DNA from: Knoxdaviesia capensis
Taxonomy: Eukaryota; Ascomycota; Sordariomycetes; Microascales; Gondwanamycetaceae
Direction of reading: 5' to 3'
NCBI GenBank assembly: GCA_001510575.1
Contig: LNGK01000006.1
Coordinates: 553,565 to 617,564 of the forward strand
DNA length: 64,000 nt
Made by a program: the position numbers and the translations under genes. Below, in pieces: positions 37,201 through 46,709 of this stretch. Every line of letters starts with the position of its first letter. Position 1 is the stretch's first letter. Under the pieces are notes generated by a model that worked only from the letters and a program-made list of their open reading frames with translations, was not told where the DNA came from and made no database searches.

Positions 37201-38394
37201 ACACGGCCGACTCACTGACGGCTGCCACGGGGGCGGTTGTGCAGGCCCCGGCGCACACCGACCCGAAGGAGCGCAAGAAGGCCGCGGCCACCGCCAAGGC
37301 CTCCGCGATTGCCGACCAGCTGTCGAACAGCATGATGGAGAGCGAGCTGAACAACGACGACGAGCCGCCGTCGCTGAAGCTCGGTGACGCGTCGGTTGCG
37401 GCGCCCTTCACCAGCAAGCTTCGGGATGTGATGGCGGTGCCCAACATCCTGCGCCAGGGCCGCTGCACGCTCGTGGCCACGATCCAGATGTACAAGATCC
37501 TGGCGCTCAACTGCCTGATCAGCGCCTACAGTCTCAGTGTGCTGTACCTCGAGGGTATCAAGTTTGGTGATTCGCAGTATACCATCAGCGGAATGCTGAT
37601 GAGTGTGTGCTTCCTGTCGATTTCGCGCGCAAGGACTGTCGAGGGCCTGTCGCGGGAGCGTCCCCAGCCGAACATCTTCAACGTCTACATCATTGGTTCG
37701 ATCCTGGCGCAGTTTTCCATCCACATTGTCACGCTGATCTACATTGCGCGGCTTTGCGACCGTCTTGACCCGTAAGCTCCATCCCGTTTCCTCTGGCAGC
37801 TTCCATGTGTCTTTCTGCATATATCTATACATACTAACCGTCCCACACTACAGCCGCGACCCGTCGATCGACCTGGAAGCCGAGTTCAAGCCCAGCCTGC
37901 TCAACAGCGCCATCTACCTGCTCCAGCTCATCCAGCAAGTCAGCACGTTCGCGGTGAACTACCAGGGGCGGCCGTTCCGCGAGTCGATTTCGGAGAACAA
38001 GGGCATGTACTACGGCATTCTGGGGGTGTCGGGGCTGGCGTTCATGTGCGCGATGGAGCTGATGCCGGAGATCAACGAGCAGATGAGCCTGGTGCCGTTC
38101 AGCGACGAGTTCAAGACCAACATGACGGTGGTGATGGCGGTCGACTTTGTCGGCTGCTGGGTCGTCGAGGTCGTGCTCAAGCGCCTGTTCTCCGACTACC
38201 AGCCGCGCGATATCGCTGTGCGCCGCCCCGAGCAGGTCGCGCGCGACGAGGCCCTGCGCACCGCCGCCGAGGAGAAGCGCAAGGCTGCGCTGCTGCAGGC
38301 GGCCGAGGCGGCGACCGCCAAGGCGCAGGCCGATCGCGAGAAGGCCCTCCAGGCGTGGCGCGATCGGCGGAACCCTCCGGCCGCGGCACGGTGA
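34244..38394 (+). CDS. spf1: P5A-type ATPase, ER transmembrane helix dislocase Spf1
   Basis: Exons 34244-34600, 34707-37771 and 37854-38394 give 1320 aa, the usual family length. The first intron has donor GTGCGT; the second has GTAAGC with a TACTAAC-like branch site. The start MAPLVNNPQVKA follows a CT-rich leader. N-terminal hydrophobic segments lie near residues 20-40 and 55-80. The actuator loop has MLSGEST (Glu312), the P5 transmembrane signature PPELPMELSLAVNTSL precedes the phosphorylation site Asp496 in CFDKTGTLTGED, and the hinge is TGDGTNDVGALK. More membrane segments follow. The C-terminal tail is highly charged and Ala/Arg-rich. Spf1 acts in the ER membrane, removing mistargeted membrane helices and supporting ER ion balance and glycosylation. 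It is convergent with the malate dehydrogenase gene. Confidence 0.95.
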
Positions 38395-39726
38395 TCCCCT
38401 TTTGCGGGGGAAACCGGTGTTGGATGGTTGGTTGGTTTGTTTTCTCTCTTTCTTTTTTGTTTTAATTCATCAACTCTTGTCTTGTCTTTCTTCGTCTTCT
38501 GTCTCTCTAGTCACATCTCTCTATCTCCTTTCTCTTCAAAACCCCTATTCAAACCCCTTAATCTTTCTTGTTTTCCGTATCCAATCTCTCTCGCTGTTTG
38601 TCCTTGTATATAGGGGCGATGTGATCTGTATGGGGTCAGTCGCCCGGTGGTATAGAGGGAGAATTCCGAGTCATGTGTGTATCCTTCGAGTTATGTTTCC
38701 TGCTTCTCTGTTTTGGTGGACTCCTCTAGAATCATACATATCTACCCTGTTAGAGACTCTATATAACCCTTTGCTATTTTTTGTAATCATGATTGCTGCC
38801 CGTTTATGTACTGTCTATCATCTACCTCTCCTTCTTTTTATAGAGGCTCCCTCTGCTCTCTTGTCTCGTCTAGAATTCACCCTCCCTCTCATATATATCT
38901 AGTCAATAACATAGAGCAAAGACACAAGGACGTCAAGTTCTAGAACTCAGGAGCCTCTTGAAAGTCTATGACCTTCACCATAAGCCCTCATATCCCCGAG
39001 AATATCTCTATGTAGCACACATCAAAGTCACACAGACAACCACATAAAATCAAAATTCGCTCTTTAATTTCCGTTCTATACACAGAGTCAAACAAGAACC
39101 AAGACGCAAAAGAAGAAAGAAGAAAGGAGAAAACCAGCAAATGAAACAAATGTGGAAGGACGGAAAAGCACCAAATCTCCCCCCAAGTAGACCAAAAGCA
39201 GACAACCAAACAAGAACTGGTAGGGAAGAGATCGTTCCCAAGACACTCCCATCTTGATCTATGCAGTGAAGCCCCGTCTTGGACATGAAAAAAAAAAGAA
39301 AGGCTTTCTCAGTCTCTTCTACCACTCTCTCATCTATCCGGCCTCCCCAGTCTTCTTCCTGCTTTTGTATATCTTGCGTCTCTCTCTGAAGCTCTAAAAA
39401 AAAACTACATACACTCAACTCAAGCAAAAGACATCAGGGATCATTGACATCTCTGCTCGTGAATTTTAATATTTCGTCTCTCAATCTCCCTTCTTTTCGT
39501 CCGGGAGGGGGGTAGGGGTGGGGGGAATCGTTAAATGTGGTGTCCGGTTACACCGACGCGTTGGCGACTGGCCGATGTAGGACAAGTTGTGACATCCACT
39601 TGTGGCGGCTGAGGTTTCACCCAACAAAGGGAGTCTTCCCCCTATTATGGAATGGAAAGAAGGCCCTTTGGTTGATGTCTATCTCATAGCCACGGCTGTG
39701 GTCAACAAACAGCGACAGGGCATCGC
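38395..39726. other. Convergent intergenic, 3' UTRs
   Basis: 1.3 kb between the stop codons of Spf1 (plus) and malate dehydrogenase (minus). The left half is T/C-rich and the right half A-rich, the mirror expected for two converging 3' UTRs. No gene is seen. Confidence 0.6.
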
Positions 39727-41158
39727 TTATTTGCTGGCAAAGGAGACACCCTTGGCGATGTTCTTCTTCAGGTCGGCGAAGCAGGCCTCCAGGAGCTTCT
39801 CCTCGTTAGCGTCAACCTCGCCAACGGGGTAGATCTTGGAGACACCCTCGGGGCCGAGCTCGACCTTGGACGAGAAGAACTCGATGCCCTGGTCCTTGTA
39901 GAGGGGCGAATCGACGAACGAGGGCTCAATCACGCCCTTCTCGCCCTGGGCGGCGCGCAGGACCGAGTCGGCCATGCGGGCACCGGCCATGGCCATCGAC
40001 AGGGTGGCGCTGCCAGCACCGTCCTTGGCCTTGACGACCTCGTCACCACCGAACTGCACACGGTTGACCAGGGCGGCGTCGGCCGACAGGTCGGGGTGGC
40101 GGCTCTGGCTGAACAGGGGGACGATGGTGACACCGGAGTGGCCACCAACAACGGTGATCTTCTCGTCAGCGGGGTCGGTGCCCTTGAGTTCGCTCACGAA
40201 GCGCGAGGCACGGACAACGTCCAGGGTGGTGACACCGAACAGGCGCTTGGGGTTGTAGACACCGGCCTTCTTGAACACCTCGGCCACAATGGGGACGGTC
40301 GAGTTGACGGGGTTGGAGATGATGAGGAGGTTGGCGTTGGGGGCCGACTCGGCGCAGGCCTTGGCAAGGTCGCGGACGATCGAGGCGTTGGTGTTGAAGA
40401 GATCGTCACGGGTCATGCCAGGCTTGCGGGGAACACCGGCGGGGATGAGGACGACCTCGGCACCCTTAAGGGCCGAAGCGAGGCCCTCGGGCGTAGGCTC
40501 GTAGCCAGTGACGGTGCTCTTGGTGTTGACGTGCGAGATATCGGCAGCGACACCTAGAGAGGAAGATGGGGGAGACGAATCAGTATATACGTCGGATGGG
40601 TAGCCATCACCCGATCTACGAGATGAAATGCAGCGTCACATACCAGGTCCTCCCCGGATATCGTACAGGGCAAGCTCGGTAACCTTGGGGTTGAGCTTCA
40701 GGAGCAGCGAAAGAGGCTGGCCGATACCGCCGGCAGCACCGAGAACGGTGACCTTGGAAAGCTATTGAAAGAGAAAGAAATGGATGCACTGTCAGTACAG
40801 GTTGAAAGCAGGCATTGCAATGCACTCGCGATGATGGAATCGCATCGTAAACAGCGTCATTCGTCATCAATTGAAGCTCGTCAACAAGCTCCGACAACGG
40901 CGCCAACGCATCAACTGACGTCCGCCTCTGCACAGTTGGCAATGAAACGACCACACTCGGCCCCGACCCAGCCCTCCGTTGTTCCGGAACCCCGATTCCC
41001 CCGGAAATCAAAGCGGAGAACCGGAACAAACCGAAAGCCCGGGGGAGTCCAGATCACCACATCACCATCACGCAACCAAAGAAAAAGGGAAAAAAAAGGC
41101 TCACGTTTCTAGCCGACGCGGAGAAGGCGCGGCGCTGGAGAGTCGACACAGCAAACAT
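39727..41158 (-). CDS. Mitochondrial malate dehydrogenase
   Basis: Exons, minus strand: 41158-41105, 40761-40644 and 40553-39727, 332 aa. Exon 1 encodes MFAVSTLQRRAFSASARN, an arginine/serine-rich mitochondrial presequence, and is followed by a 343-nt intron, long for this window. The Rossmann motif is VTVLGAAGGIG (residues 22-32). Substrate-binding AGVPRKPGMTRDD, NAD-side ISNPVNSTVP and catalytic His196 in VVGGHSGVTIVPL are all present, so the enzyme should be active. The C-terminus, SFASK, is not a peroxisomal signal. It interconverts malate and oxaloacetate in the matrix (citric acid cycle). A CCAAT box lies about 430 bases upstream, in keeping with Hap-complex control of respiratory genes, though not proven here. 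Confidence 0.96.
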
Positions 41159-41993
41159 GTTGAAAGAAGCGGAAGTTGGACGGTGGAAAGAAGATTGAGA
41201 GATTTTGTATTTTTGATGATATCACCAAGAAATGAAAGATAGGAGGAGGAAAGAAAAAGAAGAAAGGGAAAATATGGATCAGACAGGAATAAGTACAAAA
41301 GTCTACAAGCTTGCGAAGAAAAATTTGTGTGGAGAAACTCGGACCCAGCAACTGCAACACCAAAAAGTTTTAGGGAAGGTACACCAGGTTCTATGAGGGA
41401 AAGAGCACCCCGATGATGTGATGGGGAAGGGGCCTTGTCCCCAGCAAGGGCAGGAACAGAACACTGAAGGAACCGTCCGGGTTGCTCCTGCTCTGTTTCC
41501 CCAGCAGAAAGCAGAGAAATCTTTCCGTCTTTTTTCCGGTTGCTCTTCGTTGGAGCGCATCAACGCCCCACTTAAATCCCAATTGAACCAATCGGAGCCA
41601 CCAGCGCAGCCGGCCGGGGTATCTGGCTTCGTTGCCTCAGGGAAAAACGCAACGAGAGACAAACATTACGCTAGGCCGAAACTAGACTGGGCCGGGTAAA
41701 GTCCGGGTGTTTCTTTCCAGAACACCCGCCCGGCTGGGGTTCGGTGCGACTTCGGAGGTGGCGCGGAGATCGCGGGCGAACGCCGACCGGTCATGGTGAT
41801 GCGCGGTGCGTGTTTTAGGAGGAGGGAAGCACGGGCGAGGATGATGATGCGTATTTGTCGGATCTAGATCAAGTGATTGACGGCAATAACTAGAACGAAA
41901 TCTATCTGGTTTCGCTCGTCTCTAAATTCTCACGTGTGTTCATGTGCAGCAAGCTCTCCAAAGCCGAACCCTAACCCTTACGACGGCTCCCTT
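41159..41993. promoter_or_regulatory. Promoter of malate dehydrogenase and 3' flank of the zf-C2HC5 gene
   Basis: 835 bases. The part next to the malate dehydrogenase start is purine-rich on the plus strand (CT-rich in gene sense). It contains a CCAAT box (41588-41592) and a CCCTAACCC motif (41969-41977). No gene is seen. Confidence 0.5.
41588..41592 (+). promoter_or_regulatory. CCAAT box upstream of malate dehydrogenase
   Basis: The context AACCAATCGG fits the Hap-complex consensus, 430 bases upstream of a mitochondrial citric-acid-cycle gene, a class often controlled by this complex in fungi. Occupancy is inferred. Confidence 0.45.
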
Positions 41994-43829
41994 CTACCCG
42001 CATTTGGGTTCATCCGACGCCGTCGCCAGCCCACTCCCGGACCCAGCCGTGTGATCCGAGTACGCCAGAGACCCGTACATGCCTCCCGAAGCAGCTTCAC
42101 CACCCCCCGCTCCCTCGTCCCACTCATCCTGCACGCCCCACAGCGTTGACGAGGCGGCCTTCTGCGCGGCCTTGGTCACAGCGGTTGACGTCGACGAGGC
42201 CGCGCCCGCCTGGTAGTAGTGGTACACTGGCTTGATGCGCGACCCCAGCAGCGGGTTGCTCAGCTTTCCGCCGGCTTCGGCGCCGCCGGCGTCACCGCGC
42301 CCTGCCGCGCGCTGCGGATGGAGGAAGAAGTCGTCGGCGCCGGCCGTAGTGTACTCATCCCCGCCAGCCTCGAGGCCGTCGTCCGCCGGCGGGGTGCGCG
42401 GCCGCTCAACCGGAGCCATGTGCCGCACCACCTTGCGGCCCACCAGGTCGATGCTGACGACCTGGCGGTGCTTCTCGTACTCCGGCAGCGCGTTCCACTC
42501 CATCTCGCGCAGCAGCTTCTGCTGCTTCTTCAGCTCGAGCGCGCGCTCCGCCGGACTCGCCCACATGTTGCCCGCCGTGGCGCTACTGCCGCCGTGCGCC
42601 CCGGCCAGCGCGAGCGACACGTCAAAGTCCGCCGCTTCGTCGTGCACCACCGTGCGCTGCGCGTTCTGCGCCTGGAAGCCCAGCAGCTTGTCGCGCAGCT
42701 GCCGCGCCGCGGCTTCCTCCTGCGCGTCGGCCGACGACGACGCCGCGCCGTCGCGCGGCTGCGTGAAGGGCCGCGGTGTCCGGCTGACGTCCGGGCGCTT
42801 GTGGGCCTCGCGGTCGGCCGCTTGGCGGGCGCGCGACCGCTCGGCGCCGAGCTCCTGCCGCATGGCCTGCGTCTCGGCCGCCGTGAGGAGCGGCTCGCCA
42901 CAGAACGTGCACGGGCCGAGCCCTTCCTTGATGCAGATGATCTTGCCGCACGACAGACAGTTCGGCGCCGCCGTCTGCAGCGGGTGCTTCGTCGCCAGGC
43001 AGTTGCACCGCCGGGATTTCACGTCGCTCTGCAGGGTCGGGTTAGTCGTGATCTCCAGCGATCGGATGGCCGCGTCGAGGTCGGCGAGGGCTGCGGATGA
43101 CCCAGACATGGCCGTGCCGCCCGAGATGGCGACTTTCGTGGCCGGACTCTTCCCCTTCGACTTGGAGGGCGCATCGGATATGAGAGTTCCCGGAAGCTTG
43201 TTGCTTCCCTTCTTCGGTTGGGGAGGAGGTGTGCTCTGTGACGGACGGGACGTAGCGGCAGATGTATCGAGTAGGAATGCCGCTGCGGAGACGGCACCCC
43301 GGCTGTTGGTGGCCGGGGCCGCCGCCTTCTTCTCGGCAGACGAGGACTGCCCTCCAGCCTGCGACGAGGAAGAAGACGAGCCCGATGGCTTACTAGTGGC
43401 CATATAGTCCAGACTGTCGCTCTTCTTCATGTACGCCGCTCCGCCCTGCAGCGCTCCACCCGCATTGATCTGACGAGCCGGCAGCGCATGGATATTCGGC
43501 TTAGCCTTCTTATGCCGACCACCGCCGGCTTTGGGGGGTCCCGGCGAAGGATCTGAAACATTGCCGGGCTTGCCCCGACCCCTCCCTGCCGAGCCTCCCG
43601 CCAGCGCCGGCTGTGAAGAAGCAGCGGCAGCAGGAGTGGGGGCGGGGCCGGGACGCGGGCGGTTGCGGTTGAACGCCGCTATGAACGACAGAACATCGGG
43701 GTCGTTGCCGAGCAGGTTTGTGAAGTGATCGACCGCCTCGTCGGCCGACAGTTGCGAGGCATAGTCAAGAACTTGCCGTAGTTCGTCGTCGGGAAGCGGC
43801 AGCAGCCGCGACAGGTGCGCTAATGACAT
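41994..43829 (-). CDS. zf-C2HC5 protein, TRIP4/Rqt4-like ribosome quality control factor
   Basis: Single exon, 611 aa, start MSLAHLSRLLPLPDDE. Residues 1-57 look like a compact helical domain. A long low-complexity stretch (Gly, Ala, Ser, Pro) follows to about 260. The zinc finger is at about 272-313: RRCNCLATKHPL, CLSCGKIICIKEGLGPC and CTFCGEPLL carry the cysteines and histidine of the C2HC5 type. Downstream comes an Arg/Glu/Ala-rich helical segment (AETQAMRQELGAERSRARQA) and VSIDLVGRKVVRHMAP near 455-475. In yeast Rqt4 and human TRIP4 this finger belongs to the RQC-trigger/ASC-1 complex that splits stalled, ubiquitinated ribosomes. The link to that complex rests on the finger and overall layout. 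Confidence 0.82.
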   Translation of the reverse strand: MSLAHLSRLLPLPDDELRQVLDYASQLSADEAVDHFTNLLGNDPDVLSFIAAFNRNRPRPGPAPTPAAAASSQPALAGGSAGRGRGKPGNVSDPSPGPPKAGGGRHKKAKPNIHALPARQINAGGALQGGAAYMKKSDSLDYMATSKPSGSSSSSSQAGGQSSSAEKKAAAPATNSRGAVSAAAFLLDTSAATSRPSQSTPPPQPKKGSNKLPGTLISDAPSKSKGKSPATKVAISGGTAMSGSSAALADLDAAIRSLEITTNPTLQSDVKSRRCNCLATKHPLQTAAPNCLSCGKIICIKEGLGPCTFCGEPLLTAAETQAMRQELGAERSRARQAADREAHKRPDVSRTPRPFTQPRDGAASSSADAQEEAAARQLRDKLLGFQAQNAQRTVVHDEAADFDVSLALAGAHGGSSATAGNMWASPAERALELKKQQKLLREMEWNALPEYEKHRQVVSIDLVGRKVVRHMAPVERPRTPPADDGLEAGGDEYTTAGADDFFLHPQRAAGRGDAGGAEAGGKLSNPLLGSRIKPVYHYYQAGAASSTSTAVTKAAQKAASSTLWGVQDEWDEGAGGGEAASGGMYGSLAYSDHTAGSGSGLATASDEPKCG

Positions 43830-44749
43830 GAATGAGCGATGATCTTGAAACTGAGAGTGGTGGTTTCAGAACTCAATATAGAGCAGGTAAGTGGCCTATC
43901 GTTGGTACAAGGTTGGAGTATATGTTCCAAAAGAGTGCAGGATATGATTGAAGGTTACGAAAATCAACAAAAAGAGCTTTAGTAAGGGGATATGTTGAAG
44001 TTTTTGCCAATGATGAATTCCCGTTTGTAGCTACACAGATAAGCAGCCTGAAAAAAATAGATCCATTATGACGGGCAGTGACTCAGATCAGAGCTATGGC
44101 TAGGGTTTAACCCCACACTCCACCCAGGGACGCCTAGCCAGTTTGAAGAAATAATGATACCTGGGAATAAGATATGGCGGACACATGAGCACATTGACAT
44201 ATTAGACAAGATCAAGAGTAATTAGGGATATCACTAGAAAGCACCATGTTCAGGTACGGCGCCTTGGAACTCTAGTCCCCCTCCCAAATAGGACATCAAA
44301 CTCATCTTGATGCATGAGGAAATAGAAAAAAATAAACATCAAGCATCCATACCCAAAACCGCCTGTAACCAAAAAACAAACAAACACAAATAAGCCGCCC
44401 AAACCATCCTCCTCCACCACCAGTGACAAATTTCCCCGAAAAGTCAATCCAAAATCAAGACAGGAAGCACATGCAAGAAAAAAAGAAGAGGAAACGCATA
44501 AACATGATAGAAAGAAAAACAAAAAAACATCAACTCCAAATAATGATGGTACGCCAGGCGGAGTGGAAGGAGCCAAAACAAAAACAGAAACAAATATCCA
44601 ATGAAAACAGATCCTGAGATCGGGTGTGGATGACTATATATGTACAGGCAATAGCACGCACAGTAGCTAGGGTCATTGGGCAGAGAAGGAAACCCATAGC
44701 GTGAGATTATATACACCATAGGTGCTGGCCGGAAGGTGGGAAACAATCC
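43830..44749. other. Intergenic upstream of the zf-C2HC5 gene
   Basis: 920 bases between the zf-C2HC5 start and the stop of the Whi5/Nrm1-like gene. A partly palindromic TAGGGTTTAACCCC lies at 44101-44114. The segment 44330-44620 is A-rich and likely holds the 3' UTR of the neighbour. No gene is seen. Confidence 0.5.
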
Positions 44750-46709
44750 TTAGCCCTGGACCGTCCCCGTCGGATTCGAACGAGGGATATGGATTTCGTC
44801 GTCGTCGTCTGAGTCTTCCACGGCAGCAACGCGTTCCATCATGCGCTCAATGTCTTCGTCCGCAAGAGCCGGCCGGGGGAGAGATCGGTCTAGGGCTGAG
44901 GGGAGGGAAAGCTGGAGGCGGAGGTTCTGGCTTGCCGTGTGGGCGTGTCCGACCCGGCGACGCGGGGTGGAGCGGGCCGATCCATTCGGCGATCCCTGTG
45001 GAACCACGTCGATGTCCATTTCGGTGCCGTCGACTCGGCGCGACGAGTCGAGACCCATGCGCTTGGCAGCAGGCATGGGGGGCCGGGAGTCGGGAAGGCT
45101 TTTGCGCGGTTGCGACGAGGGCAGGGCGTGGCGGGCCCCGTTTGCAGCTGAAGATCGGGGGGTCGACGAAAGAGGCTGTGACTGCGAGAAGGACTGGTGG
45201 GACTGAGACGGATGGGGGAGGATGGGCGAAAAGGCGTGCTTCATGTTCGCAGAGTTGCCGGGGCTGCTCATGAACAATAGCGACTCGATCGCATCCTGTT
45301 CGCGCACATTCTGGTGGGGAGAATACACCATTTCCTCAAGGGGCGAGCCGAAGTGGGCTGATTGGCTCTGCGTTAGGCGGGAAGTAGAGATCTGAGCCGG
45401 GGTGCGCGGTGAAGGGGCCGTGTGGGCATGTGACAGCGGGGTGGGGTGGTACCCCGGGCGATTGACTCGTCGGGACTCGGTCGGCTGGGGCAGCGATCGC
45501 GCGGGTTGAATAGACGCTGGAGGCGCTAGAGTATTGGGGCCGCTCAATTGGGCCGCTCCAGAAAGAGAAGAGGATGGTTGTGAGAACGAGTGCCGGTGGC
45601 GGGAGAGAGAAGGGAAAACAGTGACGGTCCCAGACTCCGATGGGGATTTGCTGTTGAGCGATAGAGCCGGGCTGGGAGACGAGTCGTTTCTCCGGGGAAG
45701 TGTCGAGCTCGAAGATGTCGGGGAGGCAGACGCGCCGTGGGAGGCCAGGTTCTCGACTTCGTCGATGGTGTGAGATTGCCAGCCGTGGTTGACTTTGACC
45801 ATGGCGTAGGAGAGGCGCGTTTTCAGTTCAGCAGAAAGCTGTGAGAGAAGCACGCGAAAATGTTAGCTTGAACAATACACGCCGTAGTTTAATTTGAGAT
45901 TGAAAACGCGTGATTTTCTCCCCAGACGCAGACAAACAAACAAGAAAGCCCCACGACGCAAGAGAGAAAGAAACAAAACATGAATGCGATGATGTGTTGT
46001 TGCATCAAGTTGAGACATGCATCAACATCACAAGAACTCGGAAACGGGCCCAACCCCACAACAACCTATAAATACATACCTCACCAATACGGCTTCCAGC
46101 GGTTGAAGCCATACTTACGGAGCTGACATTCCGGGAATGTCCTCCGCGGACGGGCGAGAGGCTTCCGGCACGATCGGTGGACGATTTTACGTTTCCGTCG
46201 GCGGTGCGCTTCTTGGCCATGCTGGACTCAGCGGCGAAGTTCGGCTGTGGCTCAGACATCTTGTCTTGAAGCGCGGCCAGCTGCGACAGCTGCAACAGAC
46301 CAGACGACTCCTGGCTGGAGTCCTGAGAGGAAGACGACGACGAGGCTGAATCAGGCAGAAAGGTCCGGTGCGAATTGGCGGTGGTGGCAGCCGGAAAGAC
46401 GCGTTCTGAAGCAGAGTTGCGGGGCGAGAGTTCGGCGGCGGGCCGGAGAGAGCGAAGCTCGGAGATGGACTCCAGCGGGTGCGGATACGGCTGCTTAAGG
46501 TGCGATAGAGACAGCGACTGGCGGTGCTTTTGGAAAGGTTGTGGTTGGTGGTGATTTTGTTGTTGCAGCGGTGTTTGTTGTTGTGACTGCTTTTGTGGAT
46601 CATATGGCGCGAGATTGAATTGGGCGGTTGAGTCGCGCAGAGACGAAAACGGTCGATCAGCAGCACGAGACGACGATGACGAGAGCATTGTGTCGGCTAG
46701 AGACTGCAT
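44750..46709 (-). CDS. Whi5/Nrm1-type G1/S transcriptional co-repressor
   Basis: Exons, minus strand: 46709-46080 and 45838-44750, 572 aa (donor GTATGT, phase 0). The diagnostic GTB motif opens exon 2: LSAELKTRLSYAMVKVNHGW and then QSHTIDEVENLAS (residues 211-243). This motif binds the SBF/MBF transcription factors in Whi5 and Nrm1. The rest is Ser/Pro/Gln-rich and disordered with many SP and TP sites, as expected of a cyclin-dependent kinase substrate. The C-terminus is acidic (AAVEDSDDDDEI). A stronger GTAAGT donor at 46118 lies in the same phase and would remove 13 residues. An in-frame reading exists upstream of 46709, but Met at 46709 gives the more typical start. Likely role: repressing G1/S genes in the nucleus. 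Confidence 0.82.
45906..45911. promoter_or_regulatory. ACGCGT (MluI cell-cycle box) inside the intron of the Whi5/Nrm1-like gene
   Basis: Perfect hexamer recognised by MBF-type factors. Two more perfect copies lie in the same gene (46399-46404 in exon 1 and 44829-44834 in exon 2). Whether any is functional is unknown; the hexamer also occurs elsewhere in the window. Confidence 0.3.

Noticed and set aside
44765..44785. tRNA B-box-like GTTCGAATCC (minus strand)
   Set aside because: It lies in the coding sequence of the Whi5/Nrm1-like gene, with no A box or cloverleaf around it.
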